Under the pieces are notes generated by a model. That model was given only the letters and a program-made list of their open reading frames with translations, was not told where the DNA came from and did not search any database. A stretch of 64,000 nucleotides of DNA from an uncultured Verrucomicrobiota bacterium (lineage in GTDB: Bacteria; Verrucomicrobiota; Verrucomicrobiia; Opitutales; Seribacteraceae): contig CACMZN010000004.1 of NCBI GenBank assembly GCA_902618175.1, positions 1-64,000 on the forward strand. Direction: 5' to 3'. The translations under genes and the position numbers were made by a program. Positions 52,660 through 61,683 of the stretch are shown piece by piece (within the stretch, counting starts at the first letter, position 1; each line of letters begins with the position of its first letter).

Positions 52660-54585
52660 TTACCTCATACACTTCTCAATGAAGGCTTGGCAGGAAAAAG
52701 CCACAAACATGGCCATGTCCTGATCACCCGGAAGCACGACTACCGGGGACAGATCAGGTGGACGAATTTCATTGGCTCGAGCAAGACACGCTTGCATCGC
52801 GGGCAGTGCTTTTTTTGCTTCCTTACCCAACAATTCGATGGTTCGCGCCGCATGGGTCACCACGATCAAATTTTCGTGTTCGAGTTCTTCGATGAGTATG
52901 GGTAGGGCCGCCTCGATCTTTCCAATCCGGGCCAAGGCATTGGCACCTTCAATTCGAACTGAGGGAGACGAATCATGTAGTGTTTTAAAGAGGGCTAAGA
53001 TAGCTTTTTTTCCAGTTTTTTTCTTGCTGGCGGCGAGTCCTATTGCTCCCCAGTAGCGAACCGATTCATTGTTGGATTGCAGGAGCCCGAGGAGCTTTGC
53101 TTCATCAGAGATACCCACTGCGTATGCAGCCTGCAAGATTGCCCCGAAATCGATCTTTCCCGATCTTCCGACTTCCCAACCCGAGCTGTTTCCAAATTTC
53201 ATCCATGCCTCGAATTCCGGAAGGAATCCCAAGTCGCGCGAATCAATCAGGTGTCCGTGCAATCGGCGTCGCATTTTTTCAAGGATATGCTCGTGAGCTC
53301 TGGATTGAGCTAGGTTAATCAGATTCTGGGGGTCCATTTGGCAATCATAGAGTTCCTCTCTCGGACGAGTTGGGCTGGCATAATGCCATTGCGCGGGGGT
53401 CATGACTTCGGGATTGGAAAGTCGATAAAATTCGTGCCTGATTTCTCCTTGGTCAGGCCAAGCGGTGGGTTGATTGTAACCGAGATGAGGCATGAAATTC
53501 CGTATGTAGAGGAAACGTTTGTTCCGAACCGAGCGAGCAAGATCGCGTGCTTCATCGACTCGGTCGCGATGACCGAAGACCAGGGTTCTAGGCTCCGAGA
53601 CTTTGTCTCCAAGGAAGGGTTTTCCCTGCATGTATGAAGGAATCGGCGTATCGGTGAGGCGTAGGACGGTCGGAGCAAAGTCTACGAAGGCAACCAGACG
53701 GTCGGTTGTTTTCCCTGATTCTATTGGCGAGAAGCGTTTCCATTTTTCTGGAATTCGAATTAAGAGAGGAACATGCATTCCGCTGTCCAGCAATGCTCTT
53801 TTATGACGGGGCATTCCCGAACCGTGATCGGAATAAAAGAAAACAATCGTTTCTTCAGTCAACCCATCTTCTTCCAGTTGACCCAGAATCCGACCAACCT
53901 CTTTGTCCATCACAGTCACGCAATCATGGAAACGAGCTACCGTTTTACGGACGATCGGAGTGTCGGGATAGTAACGGGGAAGAGTGATGGAGTTCGGATC
54001 ATGGATTTCCCCGTTCGATAGTTCCGACTGAATTTCCTTCTGGAAGCGCTTGTGAGGCCAAACCATGGTTCGACTTTGATGGGAAGTCATTAGATTGAAG
54101 ATTGAAAAGAAGGGTGAATTGAGGTCTTTTCGGTTCCGCCAATGGGCATTGGCGGAATTTTCATTCCAAGATTTTTTTATGATTTCTTCAAAATTACCTG
54201 AATTGTAGTCGGTCTTTGCATTATTGGTTGTGAAATAGCCCTTTTTGCGGAGAAGCGCTGGAAAACCCTTCATGAATCGTGGGAGGGGGAAACCGGAGCG
54301 CATTTGCTGAGTACCCAGTGAGGGAGGGTATGCCCCGTGAATCAGACTGGATCGGGAGGGGGAGCAGACTGGAGCGGAAGCAAAGGCATGGGTGAAGAGT
54401 ATGCTTTGCTTTGATAATTCGTCGAGGTGGGGAGTATGTGAGTCGGAATTTCCATAACAACCCAGAACCGGGCTCATGTCCTCGGCCGTTATCCATAGAA
54501 TGTTAGGCCGTTTTGCTCCATCCAGGCTTGAAAGGGAAAGCAATACAAACAGTGTAAGGGTAGGGATGGACTGAAATGAATACAT
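52660..54585 (-). CDS. Secreted sulfatase with C-terminal HEAT repeats
   Basis: This 641-residue protein has a signal peptide (IPTLTLFVLLSLSSLDGA) and a sulfatase domain. Metal ligands fall in NILWITAEDMSPVLGCYG, and the formylglycine site is Cys74 in VCSPSRSSLIHG, a canonical C-x-P-S-R. VFFYSDHGSGMPRHKRALLD is the second metal site. After about residue 500, HEAT-like helix pairs follow (AKLLGLLQSNNESVRYWGAI, SPSVRIEGANALARIGKIEA). Such sulfatase-HEAT fusions occur in PVC bacteria. It likely acts on sulfated polysaccharides in the envelope. Confidence 0.92.
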   Translation of the reverse strand: MYSFQSIPTLTLFVLLSLSSLDGAKRPNILWITAEDMSPVLGCYGNSDSHTPHLDELSKQSILFTHAFASAPVCSPSRSSLIHGAYPPSLGTQQMRSGFPLPRFMKGFPALLRKKGYFTTNNAKTDYNSGNFEEIIKKSWNENSANAHWRNRKDLNSPFFSIFNLMTSHQSRTMVWPHKRFQKEIQSELSNGEIHDPNSITLPRYYPDTPIVRKTVARFHDCVTVMDKEVGRILGQLEEDGLTEETIVFFYSDHGSGMPRHKRALLDSGMHVPLLIRIPEKWKRFSPIESGKTTDRLVAFVDFAPTVLRLTDTPIPSYMQGKPFLGDKVSEPRTLVFGHRDRVDEARDLARSVRNKRFLYIRNFMPHLGYNQPTAWPDQGEIRHEFYRLSNPEVMTPAQWHYASPTRPREELYDCQMDPQNLINLAQSRAHEHILEKMRRRLHGHLIDSRDLGFLPEFEAWMKFGNSSGWEVGRSGKIDFGAILQAAYAVGISDEAKLLGLLQSNNESVRYWGAIGLAASKKKTGKKAILALFKTLHDSSPSVRIEGANALARIGKIEAALPILIEELEHENLIVVTHAARTIELLGKEAKKALPAMQACLARANEIRPPDLSPVVVLPGDQDMAMFVAFSCQAFIEKCMR

Positions 54586-54667
54586 GATTCGAATAAGTAA
54601 GGATTGAAGAACTCTGGTAGCAATCCTTTTTCAGATTTACTCCGATTATGGTTTCAGCGCCCCTAGG

Positions 54668-56062
54668 CTAGCCGGAATGTAATTCGTTTTTTTCCTTTTC
54701 ACTTTCCCTATCCTTTTCTGCAAAGGAAGGGATTTCCTGATCTTGACTGTCTGCTTTTTCAATTCCGTGAGTGAAGGAGGCGGGCAATTCCTTTTTTGCC
54801 CGGATTCCAAGAGAACGGAGTTTTTCCACCCGACCTATCAAGTTACCAGTTCCCATGGAAAGTTGTCCTATGGCTTTTTCGTGAATATCCGCAGCTTTTT
54901 GCAGTGCCTTCCCAATATCTTCGAGATTTTCAAGTAGTCCGATGAACTTGTCATATAGATTTCCTGCCTGACGAGCAATTTCGTTAGCATGTTTGTTTTG
55001 CTTTTCCAATTTCCACAGATTGGCTACGGTTTTGATCGTAGCCATCAGGGTGGTTGAAGTTACGATGACGATTTTTCGGTCGAAGGCATACTGATAGAGA
55101 TTGGGATCCGCGTTCAAGGCAGCGCCGAATGCCGGTTCCACGGGAATGAAAAGAAGTACAAAGTCAGGAGCTTTGATCCGTTCGATCGCCGAGTAATCCT
55201 TATTCGATAACTCATCCACATGTTTTTTCACAGATAACAAATGTTCTTTGATTGCCTCCTTTCTAGGCGCTTCTTCTTGATGTGAAACCGATCGTTCATA
55301 GGCAGTGAGAGAGACTTTCGAATCGACCACGATTGCTCGACCTTCGGGCAGACGTATGATCGCATCAGGTCTTTGCCTGTCGAAAGTTTCCTGCATGAGA
55401 AATTCCTGACCCTTGACCAATCCGGATGCTTCGAGGGTTCGTTCCAAGATGAATTCTCCCCAGTCTCCCTGTTTTTTTGAATCTCCCTTCAGCGCAGTGG
55501 TCAAGTTACGCGCCTCTTCACTCAGTTGAGATTGCGCCTGGAGGAGACTTCCAAGAAATTCTTTGAGCGACGCATGCTGGGATAGGTCTTTTTCATGCAT
55601 TTCCTCAACTTTCCTACGAAAGGCTCGGATGTCTTTGTCCAGAGGTTCGAGAACGTTTTTTAAATTTTCTTTGTTTGCTTGAGTGAACTTGGAACTTTTC
55701 TGTTCCAAGATTTTATTGGCGAGATTCTCGAATCTATCCTGCATCTGCTTGGCTAAATTTTCCTGCTCTTGGATTTGCAATTCGAGCTTCTTGTTGAGTT
55801 CTTGATTAAGAGTCATGCTTTCGGTTCGATCAATCTCCGCTTGCCTGAGACTTTCGCGCAAATCCTTTTCGAGTTCGGATGCGTCCTTGATTTCTTGCCT
55901 AAGCAAACGATTCTCCGCAGTTATCGAATCCAAAAGGCTTTGCTTTCCCTGTTGTCGGAAAAAAAACCAGATAAGGAAGCCCAATCCGATGCCTAATCCA
56001 GCCAACCCATGAACCAAAATCTCCACTTGTGCATTTGATGGCTTGTGATCCCCTAATGTCAA
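54668..56062 (-). CDS. rmuC: RmuC-family DNA recombination protein
   Basis: This 464-residue protein has an N-terminal membrane segment (VHGLAGLGIGLGFLIWFFF), a long coiled coil (about 38-190) and the RmuC nuclease-like domain. Landmarks are QGDWGEFILERTLEASGLVK, RPDAIIRLPEGRAIVVDSKV, FVLLFIPVEPAFGAALNADP and VTSTTLMATIKTVANLWKLE. RmuC limits DNA inversions between short repeats and is a predicted membrane-anchored PD-(D/E)XK nuclease. It stands alone on the minus strand. Assignment is firm. Confidence 0.95.
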   Translation of the reverse strand: MTLGDHKPSNAQVEILVHGLAGLGIGLGFLIWFFFRQQGKQSLLDSITAENRLLRQEIKDASELEKDLRESLRQAEIDRTESMTLNQELNKKLELQIQEQENLAKQMQDRFENLANKILEQKSSKFTQANKENLKNVLEPLDKDIRAFRRKVEEMHEKDLSQHASLKEFLGSLLQAQSQLSEEARNLTTALKGDSKKQGDWGEFILERTLEASGLVKGQEFLMQETFDRQRPDAIIRLPEGRAIVVDSKVSLTAYERSVSHQEEAPRKEAIKEHLLSVKKHVDELSNKDYSAIERIKAPDFVLLFIPVEPAFGAALNADPNLYQYAFDRKIVIVTSTTLMATIKTVANLWKLEKQNKHANEIARQAGNLYDKFIGLLENLEDIGKALQKAADIHEKAIGQLSMGTGNLIGRVEKLRSLGIRAKKELPASFTHGIEKADSQDQEIPSFAEKDRESEKEKNELHSG

Positions 56063-56077
56063 GCCAGAGGAATTAAA

Positions 56078-56404
56078 TTAAGCGGATACGGACGCCCCCT
56101 CGATAACTTCGAAGCCTTCGAACTCTGGATGCCCCAAGTACAAATGCCCCCGATTTCCAGCCCCGGAATGAGCCTTTCTGAAAGCTTCTGACTTGGTCCA
56201 GGATACAAAATCTGCCTCAGATTTCCATTGAGTGTGAGAGGCATAAAGCACATGGTCATTTCGCTCAGGACCCTTGAGCAAACTGAATTTGAGAAAGCCG
56301 GGAACCTTTTCCAAAAAGCTGGTGCGCGTCTTCCAAATATCTTCAAAGTCAGACTCGTGTCCCTTAACGATGCGAAAACGGTTCATGGCAATGTAGTGGC
56401 TCAT
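56078..56404 (-). CDS. Antibiotic biosynthesis monooxygenase-like (HmoA/ABM) protein
   Basis: This protein of about 108 residues starts at the ATG at 56404, MSHYIAMNRFRIVKGHESDF. A longer reading frame upstream would overlap the DUF2905 gene and is rejected. The ABM/heme-oxygenase-like fold is suggested by FEDIWKTRTSFLEKVPGFLK, VLYASHTQWKSEADFVSWTK and SEAFRKAHSG, closest to the HmoA/IsdG-like group. It could degrade heme or be a small monooxygenase. It lies 15 bases upstream of rmuC in the direction of transcription. Confidence 0.85.
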   Translation of the reverse strand: MSHYIAMNRFRIVKGHESDFEDIWKTRTSFLEKVPGFLKFSLLKGPERNDHVLYASHTQWKSEADFVSWTKSEAFRKAHSGAGNRGHLYLGHPEFEGFEVIEGASVSA

Positions 56405-56486
56405 TCTTATCCATTTAATAACTGAAAGGCTGTTAAGCCAATCTTTTCGGGTTGAAGGGAATCCATCAACCTTTATTAAAAAATAA

Positions 56487-56693
56487 ATGGGCAAGATTTT
56501 GATAATCGTCGGAACTTTTATCGTCCTCACCGGACTGGTTATGCACTTTTTTCCTGGAGGGTGGGGATGGCTTGGAAAGTTACCCGGAGACATTCGGTAT
56601 GAGAAGGGAAGCTTTCGCTTTTTCTTTCCTCTCACTACGATGATTCTGGCAAGTATTTTTTTTAGCCTGGTGTTGCGTATTTTTGGAAAGTGA
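56487..56693 (+). CDS. DUF2905 small membrane protein
   Basis: This 68-residue protein matches DUF2905. It opens with MGKILIIVGTFIVLTGLVMH, has the family's WGWLGKLPGDIRYEKGSFRF core, and ends with a second membrane helix (TTMILASIFFSLVLRIFGK). It is an inner-membrane protein of unknown function. It is divergent from the ABM-like gene. Confidence 0.95.
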   Translation: MGKILIIVGTFIVLTGLVMHFFPGGWGWLGKLPGDIRYEKGSFRFFFPLTTMILASIFFSLVLRIFGK

Positions 56694-56821
56694 AATGGAA
56701 GATTACTGCATGTTGTCCATGCTCCCTTCGCTAGTCTTGCTGTGGCAATTCCACCATCAATGTTTTTAAATTCATGGGTTTCACCCTTGCCAACGCCCTC
56801 ATCACCATAAAATAATGAATC

Positions 56822-57760
56822 ATGATTCAAAAGTTCTCCATCTCCTCGAAACTAAATTCTTCTCTTTCTCGAAGATCTCTTTTTAAAGGAGCCACCGTTG
56901 GTTTTGTCGGTAGTGGCGCAATCGGATATGCAAAAAAAAGCACTGCCGAGGAAAAATCCAGCATAGGGGTAAGGAATGGGAAAATTAATCAGTCAGTGGT
57001 TTCGTGGTGTTTTTCGGATTACTGGAGCGTCGAAGAGACCTGCCGGCAAGCTACTCGACTCGGTTGCAAAAGCATTGAATTAATTAACTCCAAACACTGG
57101 CCGGTTTTGAAGAAGTATGGTCTTACCTGCGCCATTTCAGGTATTCCAGTCGATGGGAAACCTTTCATCAAGGGTTTCAATAATACCGAATACCATCCCT
57201 GGTTGATTGGGGCGACTAAACAAGCAATTGATGAATCCGCAGATTTCGGATGCCCAAATGTAATCGCATTTACCGGATTTTCGGAAAACTTCTCATTGGA
57301 GGAAGGAGCCAAGAATTGCATCGTTGGGTTTAAGAAAGTAGCCAAATATGCTGAAAAGAAAGGTGTCACTGTCTGTTTGGAAATGCTCAACAGTCGAGAT
57401 GGATCGGATCCAAACAAGGGACACCCGGGTTATCAGGGTGATCACACGGATTACTGCATGGATATTCTGAATGCGGTAGGTTCTCCGCGGGTCAAACTTC
57501 TCTTTGATATTTATCATGTTCAGATCATGGATGGGGATGTTATCCGACGAATCGGGGAATGCGGTGAAATGATCGGGCATGTTCACACCGCAGGCAACCC
57601 GGGCCGGGGGGAATTGGATGACAAGCAGGAAATCAATTATCCTCCGATTATGAGAGCTCTGCTCAAGGCGGGCTACAATGGATTTGTGGGTCAGGAGTTC
57701 ATTCCCACCCGTGATCCGGTTCAGGGCCTGACCGAGGCAGTTGAGCTTTGCGACGTCTAG
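56822..57760 (+). CDS. Tat-exported sugar-phosphate isomerase / hydroxypyruvate isomerase-like TIM barrel
   Basis: This 312-residue protein starts with a Tat-like signal (LSRRSLFKGATVGFVGSGAI) and continues with an AP-endonuclease-2/xylose-isomerase-like TIM barrel. Landmarks are SVVSWCFSDYWSVEETCRQA, VTVCLEMLNSRDG, VKLLFDIYHVQIMDGD and GHVHTAGNPGRGELDDKQEI, ending in NGFVGQEFIPT. These resemble hydroxypyruvate isomerase (Hyi), with the metal-ligand Glu, Asp, His and Glu segments. Export of this family is typical of PVC bacteria. The true substrate is unknown. Confidence 0.9.
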   Translation: MIQKFSISSKLNSSLSRRSLFKGATVGFVGSGAIGYAKKSTAEEKSSIGVRNGKINQSVVSWCFSDYWSVEETCRQATRLGCKSIELINSKHWPVLKKYGLTCAISGIPVDGKPFIKGFNNTEYHPWLIGATKQAIDESADFGCPNVIAFTGFSENFSLEEGAKNCIVGFKKVAKYAEKKGVTVCLEMLNSRDGSDPNKGHPGYQGDHTDYCMDILNAVGSPRVKLLFDIYHVQIMDGDVIRRIGECGEMIGHVHTAGNPGRGELDDKQEINYPPIMRALLKAGYNGFVGQEFIPTRDPVQGLTEAVELCDV

Positions 57761-57838
57761 CCTTGGGAATTGCCTCACAATTGAATTGCGTTTTGATTTA
57801 CACTACCCGTCGACTTGAGTGTGACGGAGGGAATCGGC

Positions 57839-58804
57839 ATGGAGTTCATTGATCTTTTTTGTGGGATTGGTGGGTTTCGACAAGCTCTTGAAAAAAAAGG
57901 TCTCCGTTGTGTGTTTTCTTCGGATTGGGACAAAGATGCCCAAGACACCTACGAGTTAAATTACGGTGAACGTCCATGGGGTGACCTTACCAAAATAATT
58001 GCCTCTGAAATACCACGGCATGACGTTTTATGCGGAGGTTTCCCTTGTCAACCTTTCAGCATCTCAGGGAATCGGGGAGGTTTTGAGGATGTGCGTGGTA
58101 CTTTGCTGCATGAGATTTTACGGATAGCCAGACATCACCATCCTCGGGTTCTTTTTCTTGAAAATGTTAAGAATTATTCCGGACACGACGAGGGGAGGAC
58201 ACTCGCCACCACCGTTCGTCTTCTTAAAAAAGCGGGTTACAAGGTGAGACACGCCATCCTCAATGCTTCCCGTTTTGGGGTGGCCCAAAAGCGGGAACGC
58301 ATCTATTTCGTCTGCCTGCGGGCAGATTTGGGAATTTCAACTTTCAAATTCCCAATGCCAACGGATGAGGATGTTGCCCTTGAAGATTTTCTATTGCCTT
58401 CGAACGATCGAAGGCTCGAAGATTTGGTAATCAGTCGGTCGGACTTGCGGCTGAATCGGGAACTTCCTTCGGAAAGGCAAAACCGTCCTTTGCGAGTAGG
58501 GGAAGTCGGAAATGGAGGACAAGGGGAACGGGTCTACAGTTGCAAAGGGCATGCCATAACACTCTCTGCCTTTGGTGGAGGAATCGGCGCCAAGACAGGA
58601 TTGTACTGGATAGATGGGAAAGTAAGAAGACTTCATCCTGAAGAATGTAGTCAAATCATGGGTTTCTCGAAAGAATTTCAGCTTTCTTCCCGACGCAACG
58701 TCTCGTACAAGCAATTTGGAAATTCAGTGGCAATACCAGTGGTAAGCAAGATTTTTGAGTCCATACAGCGTTCGCTTTGCTTGCAATCCTTGGAGGCTGC
58801 CTAG
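57839..58804 (+). CDS. DNA (cytosine-5) methyltransferase
   Basis: This protein of about 321 residues starts at the ATG at 57839, which has a perfect GGAGG 8 bases upstream. All C5-methyltransferase motifs are present: I (DLFCGIGGFRQAL), IV with the nucleophile Cys70 (GGFPCQPFS), VI (FLENVKN), VIII (QKRERIYFV) and X (YKQFGNSVAIPV). It methylates cytosine in DNA; the target sequence is not predictable. No cognate restriction gene is visible; the next genes, 14 bases downstream, are AddB- and AddA-like. It may be an orphan methylase. Confidence 0.97.
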   Translation: MEFIDLFCGIGGFRQALEKKGLRCVFSSDWDKDAQDTYELNYGERPWGDLTKIIASEIPRHDVLCGGFPCQPFSISGNRGGFEDVRGTLLHEILRIARHHHPRVLFLENVKNYSGHDEGRTLATTVRLLKKAGYKVRHAILNASRFGVAQKRERIYFVCLRADLGISTFKFPMPTDEDVALEDFLLPSNDRRLEDLVISRSDLRLNRELPSERQNRPLRVGEVGNGGQGERVYSCKGHAITLSAFGGGIGAKTGLYWIDGKVRRLHPEECSQIMGFSKEFQLSSRRNVSYKQFGNSVAIPVVSKIFESIQRSLCLQSLEAA

Positions 58805-58818
58805 AATTCACGCCCGTA

Positions 58819-61683
58819 ATGGCACCTGAAAAGATCATTCTTGATTGGGAAGGTTCCCCAGTTGAACGTTCGGTCGAATGGTTGCTCGGAGAGTCCAGGG
58901 GAGATTCTTGTCTTGATTTGTCACATCTGTGGGTGGTCACGCAGACAAATGGAGCAGCCAGGCGCTTGAGAGAAGGACTTGCTCAGGTAACGCAAAGCAT
59001 AGGGAGGGCATGCATACTTCCTAAATTAAGTGCTCCGGGAAACTTGATTAAGCCGGAAGGGGATTCCTTTGATGGACTTACCATTGCCTCTCAGGTTCAG
59101 GTCCTGGTCTTTTGGACTCAGATCATGAAGGAAAGTAATCTTTCCGAATATCCCAATCTTTTCCCAAAAGTTCCTCAAGCCCTTGACTTTTCATGGGGAA
59201 TGTCCATGGCTCGGGCTTTGGTCGCCTTGAGGGAAACCCTTGCTGAGGCAGACCATGATTGCCAATCCGTCCAGCGGACCAGAATGACCGAGAAGTGGGG
59301 GGAACAGGATCGTTGGAATGATTTGTCTCAGCTGGAAAAGCGGTATCGTCAAAAACTGCAGAAGGAGAACCTGATTGACCCAATGGATGCGAGTCGGAAA
59401 TGGTCGCTCGCACCCAAGATTCCACGGGATGTCAAGGAGGTGGTTTTACTGGGAGTCTCGGGGTTTCCCGATCTGACGAGAAAAGCTTTGGAAAACCTAA
59501 TGGGTCAGGGTCTGAGATTGAGGATCTTGATTTTTGCCTCTTCCGCTGAGGATCTCTCTTCCTTCGATGAATTCGGACGGCCGGAGCGCTCGGCTTGGGA
59601 AGCAAAGCCGTTAAGCTTGACGGATGATCGGATTCGTCTTGTCTACGGACCAAGAGAGCAGGCTCGGGTGCTTTTGGATTATAAGGATGCGATCCCCAGT
59701 GCAACTGCCGAGAACCTAAGCGTTGGAATTATTGATTCCGAGGTCAAGGAGAGCGTGGAGCAGGAAGTTGAAAGAATTCCCAGCCGTCCGGGTTTTCATG
59801 ATCCGGAGGGTAAACCGGGAAAGGAGTCATCCTTATTCTTCTGGTTGAAGGCCATTAGGGATTTGTTGGTTTCGAAAGGGATGAAGGAAGCAGTTCGACT
59901 ACTTCGTTTCCCTCAAACCATTCGATGCTTGGAAGGGGAGGGGGTAACGGGAGAGGTTTGGAATTGGTTGATGGAATTGGATGAAATCCACAAGCGCCAC
60001 CTGCCCCAAACATGGCAAGACGGATTTGATTTTGCGAGGCGTCGAAATCATACGGTTGTCGGGGCATGGGAGCAAATTGGAGAATGGATGCGTCTTTTGC
60101 GCGAAGGTTCGTTCGAGCATGAAATTCGCAACTTGATTCGATTGGCCTTTGCGGAAATGCCTTTGGATCCGGCCAGCAAGCGGGATCAGGAATATCTTCA
60201 ACTTCTGCCCAAACTTTCGGATTTGCTCGAAGAGATTTCAAAAGTCAGCGAGATGAATTTTGAGGAACGCTTCTTCCTGTTGTTGGAACAATTGGCTTTG
60301 GAAAGTTGGGTGGAGGAGAAGGTTGAGTGCGATTTGGAATTTCATGGTTGGCTAGAGCTTGCGTGGGCGGATGCTCCCAGAATGATCGTCCTTGGATGCA
60401 ACGATGATCACCTTCCCGAATCTCTTCCCTCGGATAGTTTTGTTCCTTCATCCTTACGGCGTGAACTTGGTTTGTGGACGGACGAGGATCGTTTTTCACG
60501 GGATGCTTATTTACTTCATTGGTTGGTCGAATCAAGAAAGCGAAAGGGGCGAATCGATTTTATTCTTGGCAAATTCAGTCGGGACGGATCCCCCCTGCGT
60601 CCCTCCCCACTTTTTTTCCTTTGTGATCCGAATGATCTCAAAACCCTGCCTGATCGGGTAGAAAAGCTGTTTGGCGAAGTGCCTCTAGAAGACAAGAACC
60701 CAGCTTGGACCTACCCATGGAAATTGGAACCGAAAGAAAGGAAACCCGTTCATCGAATTTCGGTTACCGCCTTTCGCTCTTTTTTATCCTGTCCCTTTCG
60801 TTTTTATCTGAAGAGGAAATTTGGCATGCAAGCCTATGATTCGGAAAAAGCCGAAGCCGACGCCATGGATTTCGGGACCTTGGTTCACAGTGCTCTTGAG
60901 GCGCTTTACGGTCTTGAAACGAAGAATGAGTATGAAATTTTCGATGTGCTCAAAAAACGTTTGTCCCAAAATTTTGCATATGCGTACGGAAAGAATCCGA
61001 GCCTTTCCCTTTTGCAGCAGAAAGCGGCGATTGAGAAGCGTATGCGACGAATTGCGAAGTTGCGAGCTAGGGAGATTCTCGAAGGGTGGTGCATTCATAA
61101 GGTCGAAGAAAAGTTTCATTTGGAAGCCCGCCCATCTCTGGATGGGTTTGCATGGCTGATTCCTCTCGGTGAGAAAGAGCCCGTAAGTTCGGAGAAGAGT
61201 GTTCGGATCGTAGGTAAAATCGATCGCATCGATTTCCATCCCGAGAGTGGGATTTACCGACTTTTGGATTACAAGACTTCAGGCAAGGGTCCGGAGGACT
61301 TGCATCTGAGTGGTGGATATGCCCGAATCGAGGAGTTTCCTGCATTCAGTTGTTTCGAAAGGAATGGAAAGGTCAAGAGATGGCTCGATTTGCAACTTCC
61401 TCTTTATCGTGCCTGGGCGGAGAGAACCTTGCTTAAGGAGTCTGGCCACTCTCTCGAGGTGGGGATCTTCAAGGTGCCTGCCCAACCCGAGGAAATTACC
61501 ATTCAACTTTGGGATGGTTTGAATGAAGATCTGATGGAAAGTTCCATGGAATGCGCCCGAGGAATCGTAGATGATTTGCTCGACCCAGACCGACATCGGC
61601 CTATCTCGAAGATCCCTTACGATGATTTCGAAATGCTCTTTTTTCATTCTCCGGAAGAAGCAGTGGCGGACTTTGTAAGATGA
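58819..61683 (+). CDS. AddB-like PD-(D/E)XK nuclease-family protein
   Basis: This protein of about 954 residues starts at the ATG at 58819; upstream frame inside the methylase is ignored. The N-terminal two-thirds is an inactivated helicase-like region (LWVVTQTNGAARRLREGL, MIVLGCNDDHLPESLPSDSF). The nuclease domain has FRSFLSCPFRFYLKRKFGM (about residue 652), the conserved His in DFGTLVHSALEAL, and the catalytic DYK in KIDRIDFHPESGIYRLLDYK. The C-terminal cysteine cluster of the AddB iron-sulfur site is absent. It overlaps the helicase gene by 4 bases. It works with that helicase in double-strand break processing. Confidence 0.88.
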   Translation: MAPEKIILDWEGSPVERSVEWLLGESRGDSCLDLSHLWVVTQTNGAARRLREGLAQVTQSIGRACILPKLSAPGNLIKPEGDSFDGLTIASQVQVLVFWTQIMKESNLSEYPNLFPKVPQALDFSWGMSMARALVALRETLAEADHDCQSVQRTRMTEKWGEQDRWNDLSQLEKRYRQKLQKENLIDPMDASRKWSLAPKIPRDVKEVVLLGVSGFPDLTRKALENLMGQGLRLRILIFASSAEDLSSFDEFGRPERSAWEAKPLSLTDDRIRLVYGPREQARVLLDYKDAIPSATAENLSVGIIDSEVKESVEQEVERIPSRPGFHDPEGKPGKESSLFFWLKAIRDLLVSKGMKEAVRLLRFPQTIRCLEGEGVTGEVWNWLMELDEIHKRHLPQTWQDGFDFARRRNHTVVGAWEQIGEWMRLLREGSFEHEIRNLIRLAFAEMPLDPASKRDQEYLQLLPKLSDLLEEISKVSEMNFEERFFLLLEQLALESWVEEKVECDLEFHGWLELAWADAPRMIVLGCNDDHLPESLPSDSFVPSSLRRELGLWTDEDRFSRDAYLLHWLVESRKRKGRIDFILGKFSRDGSPLRPSPLFFLCDPNDLKTLPDRVEKLFGEVPLEDKNPAWTYPWKLEPKERKPVHRISVTAFRSFLSCPFRFYLKRKFGMQAYDSEKAEADAMDFGTLVHSALEALYGLETKNEYEIFDVLKKRLSQNFAYAYGKNPSLSLLQQKAAIEKRMRRIAKLRAREILEGWCIHKVEEKFHLEARPSLDGFAWLIPLGEKEPVSSEKSVRIVGKIDRIDFHPESGIYRLLDYKTSGKGPEDLHLSGGYARIEEFPAFSCFERNGKVKRWLDLQLPLYRAWAERTLLKESGHSLEVGIFKVPAQPEEITIQLWDGLNEDLMESSMECARGIVDDLLDPDRHRPISKIPYDDFEMLFFHSPEEAVADFVR

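Noticed and set aside
56405-56830. N-terminal extension of the ABM-like protein to 250 residues
   Set aside because: It lies antisense over the DUF2905 gene, and the family fold begins exactly at the Met at 56404.
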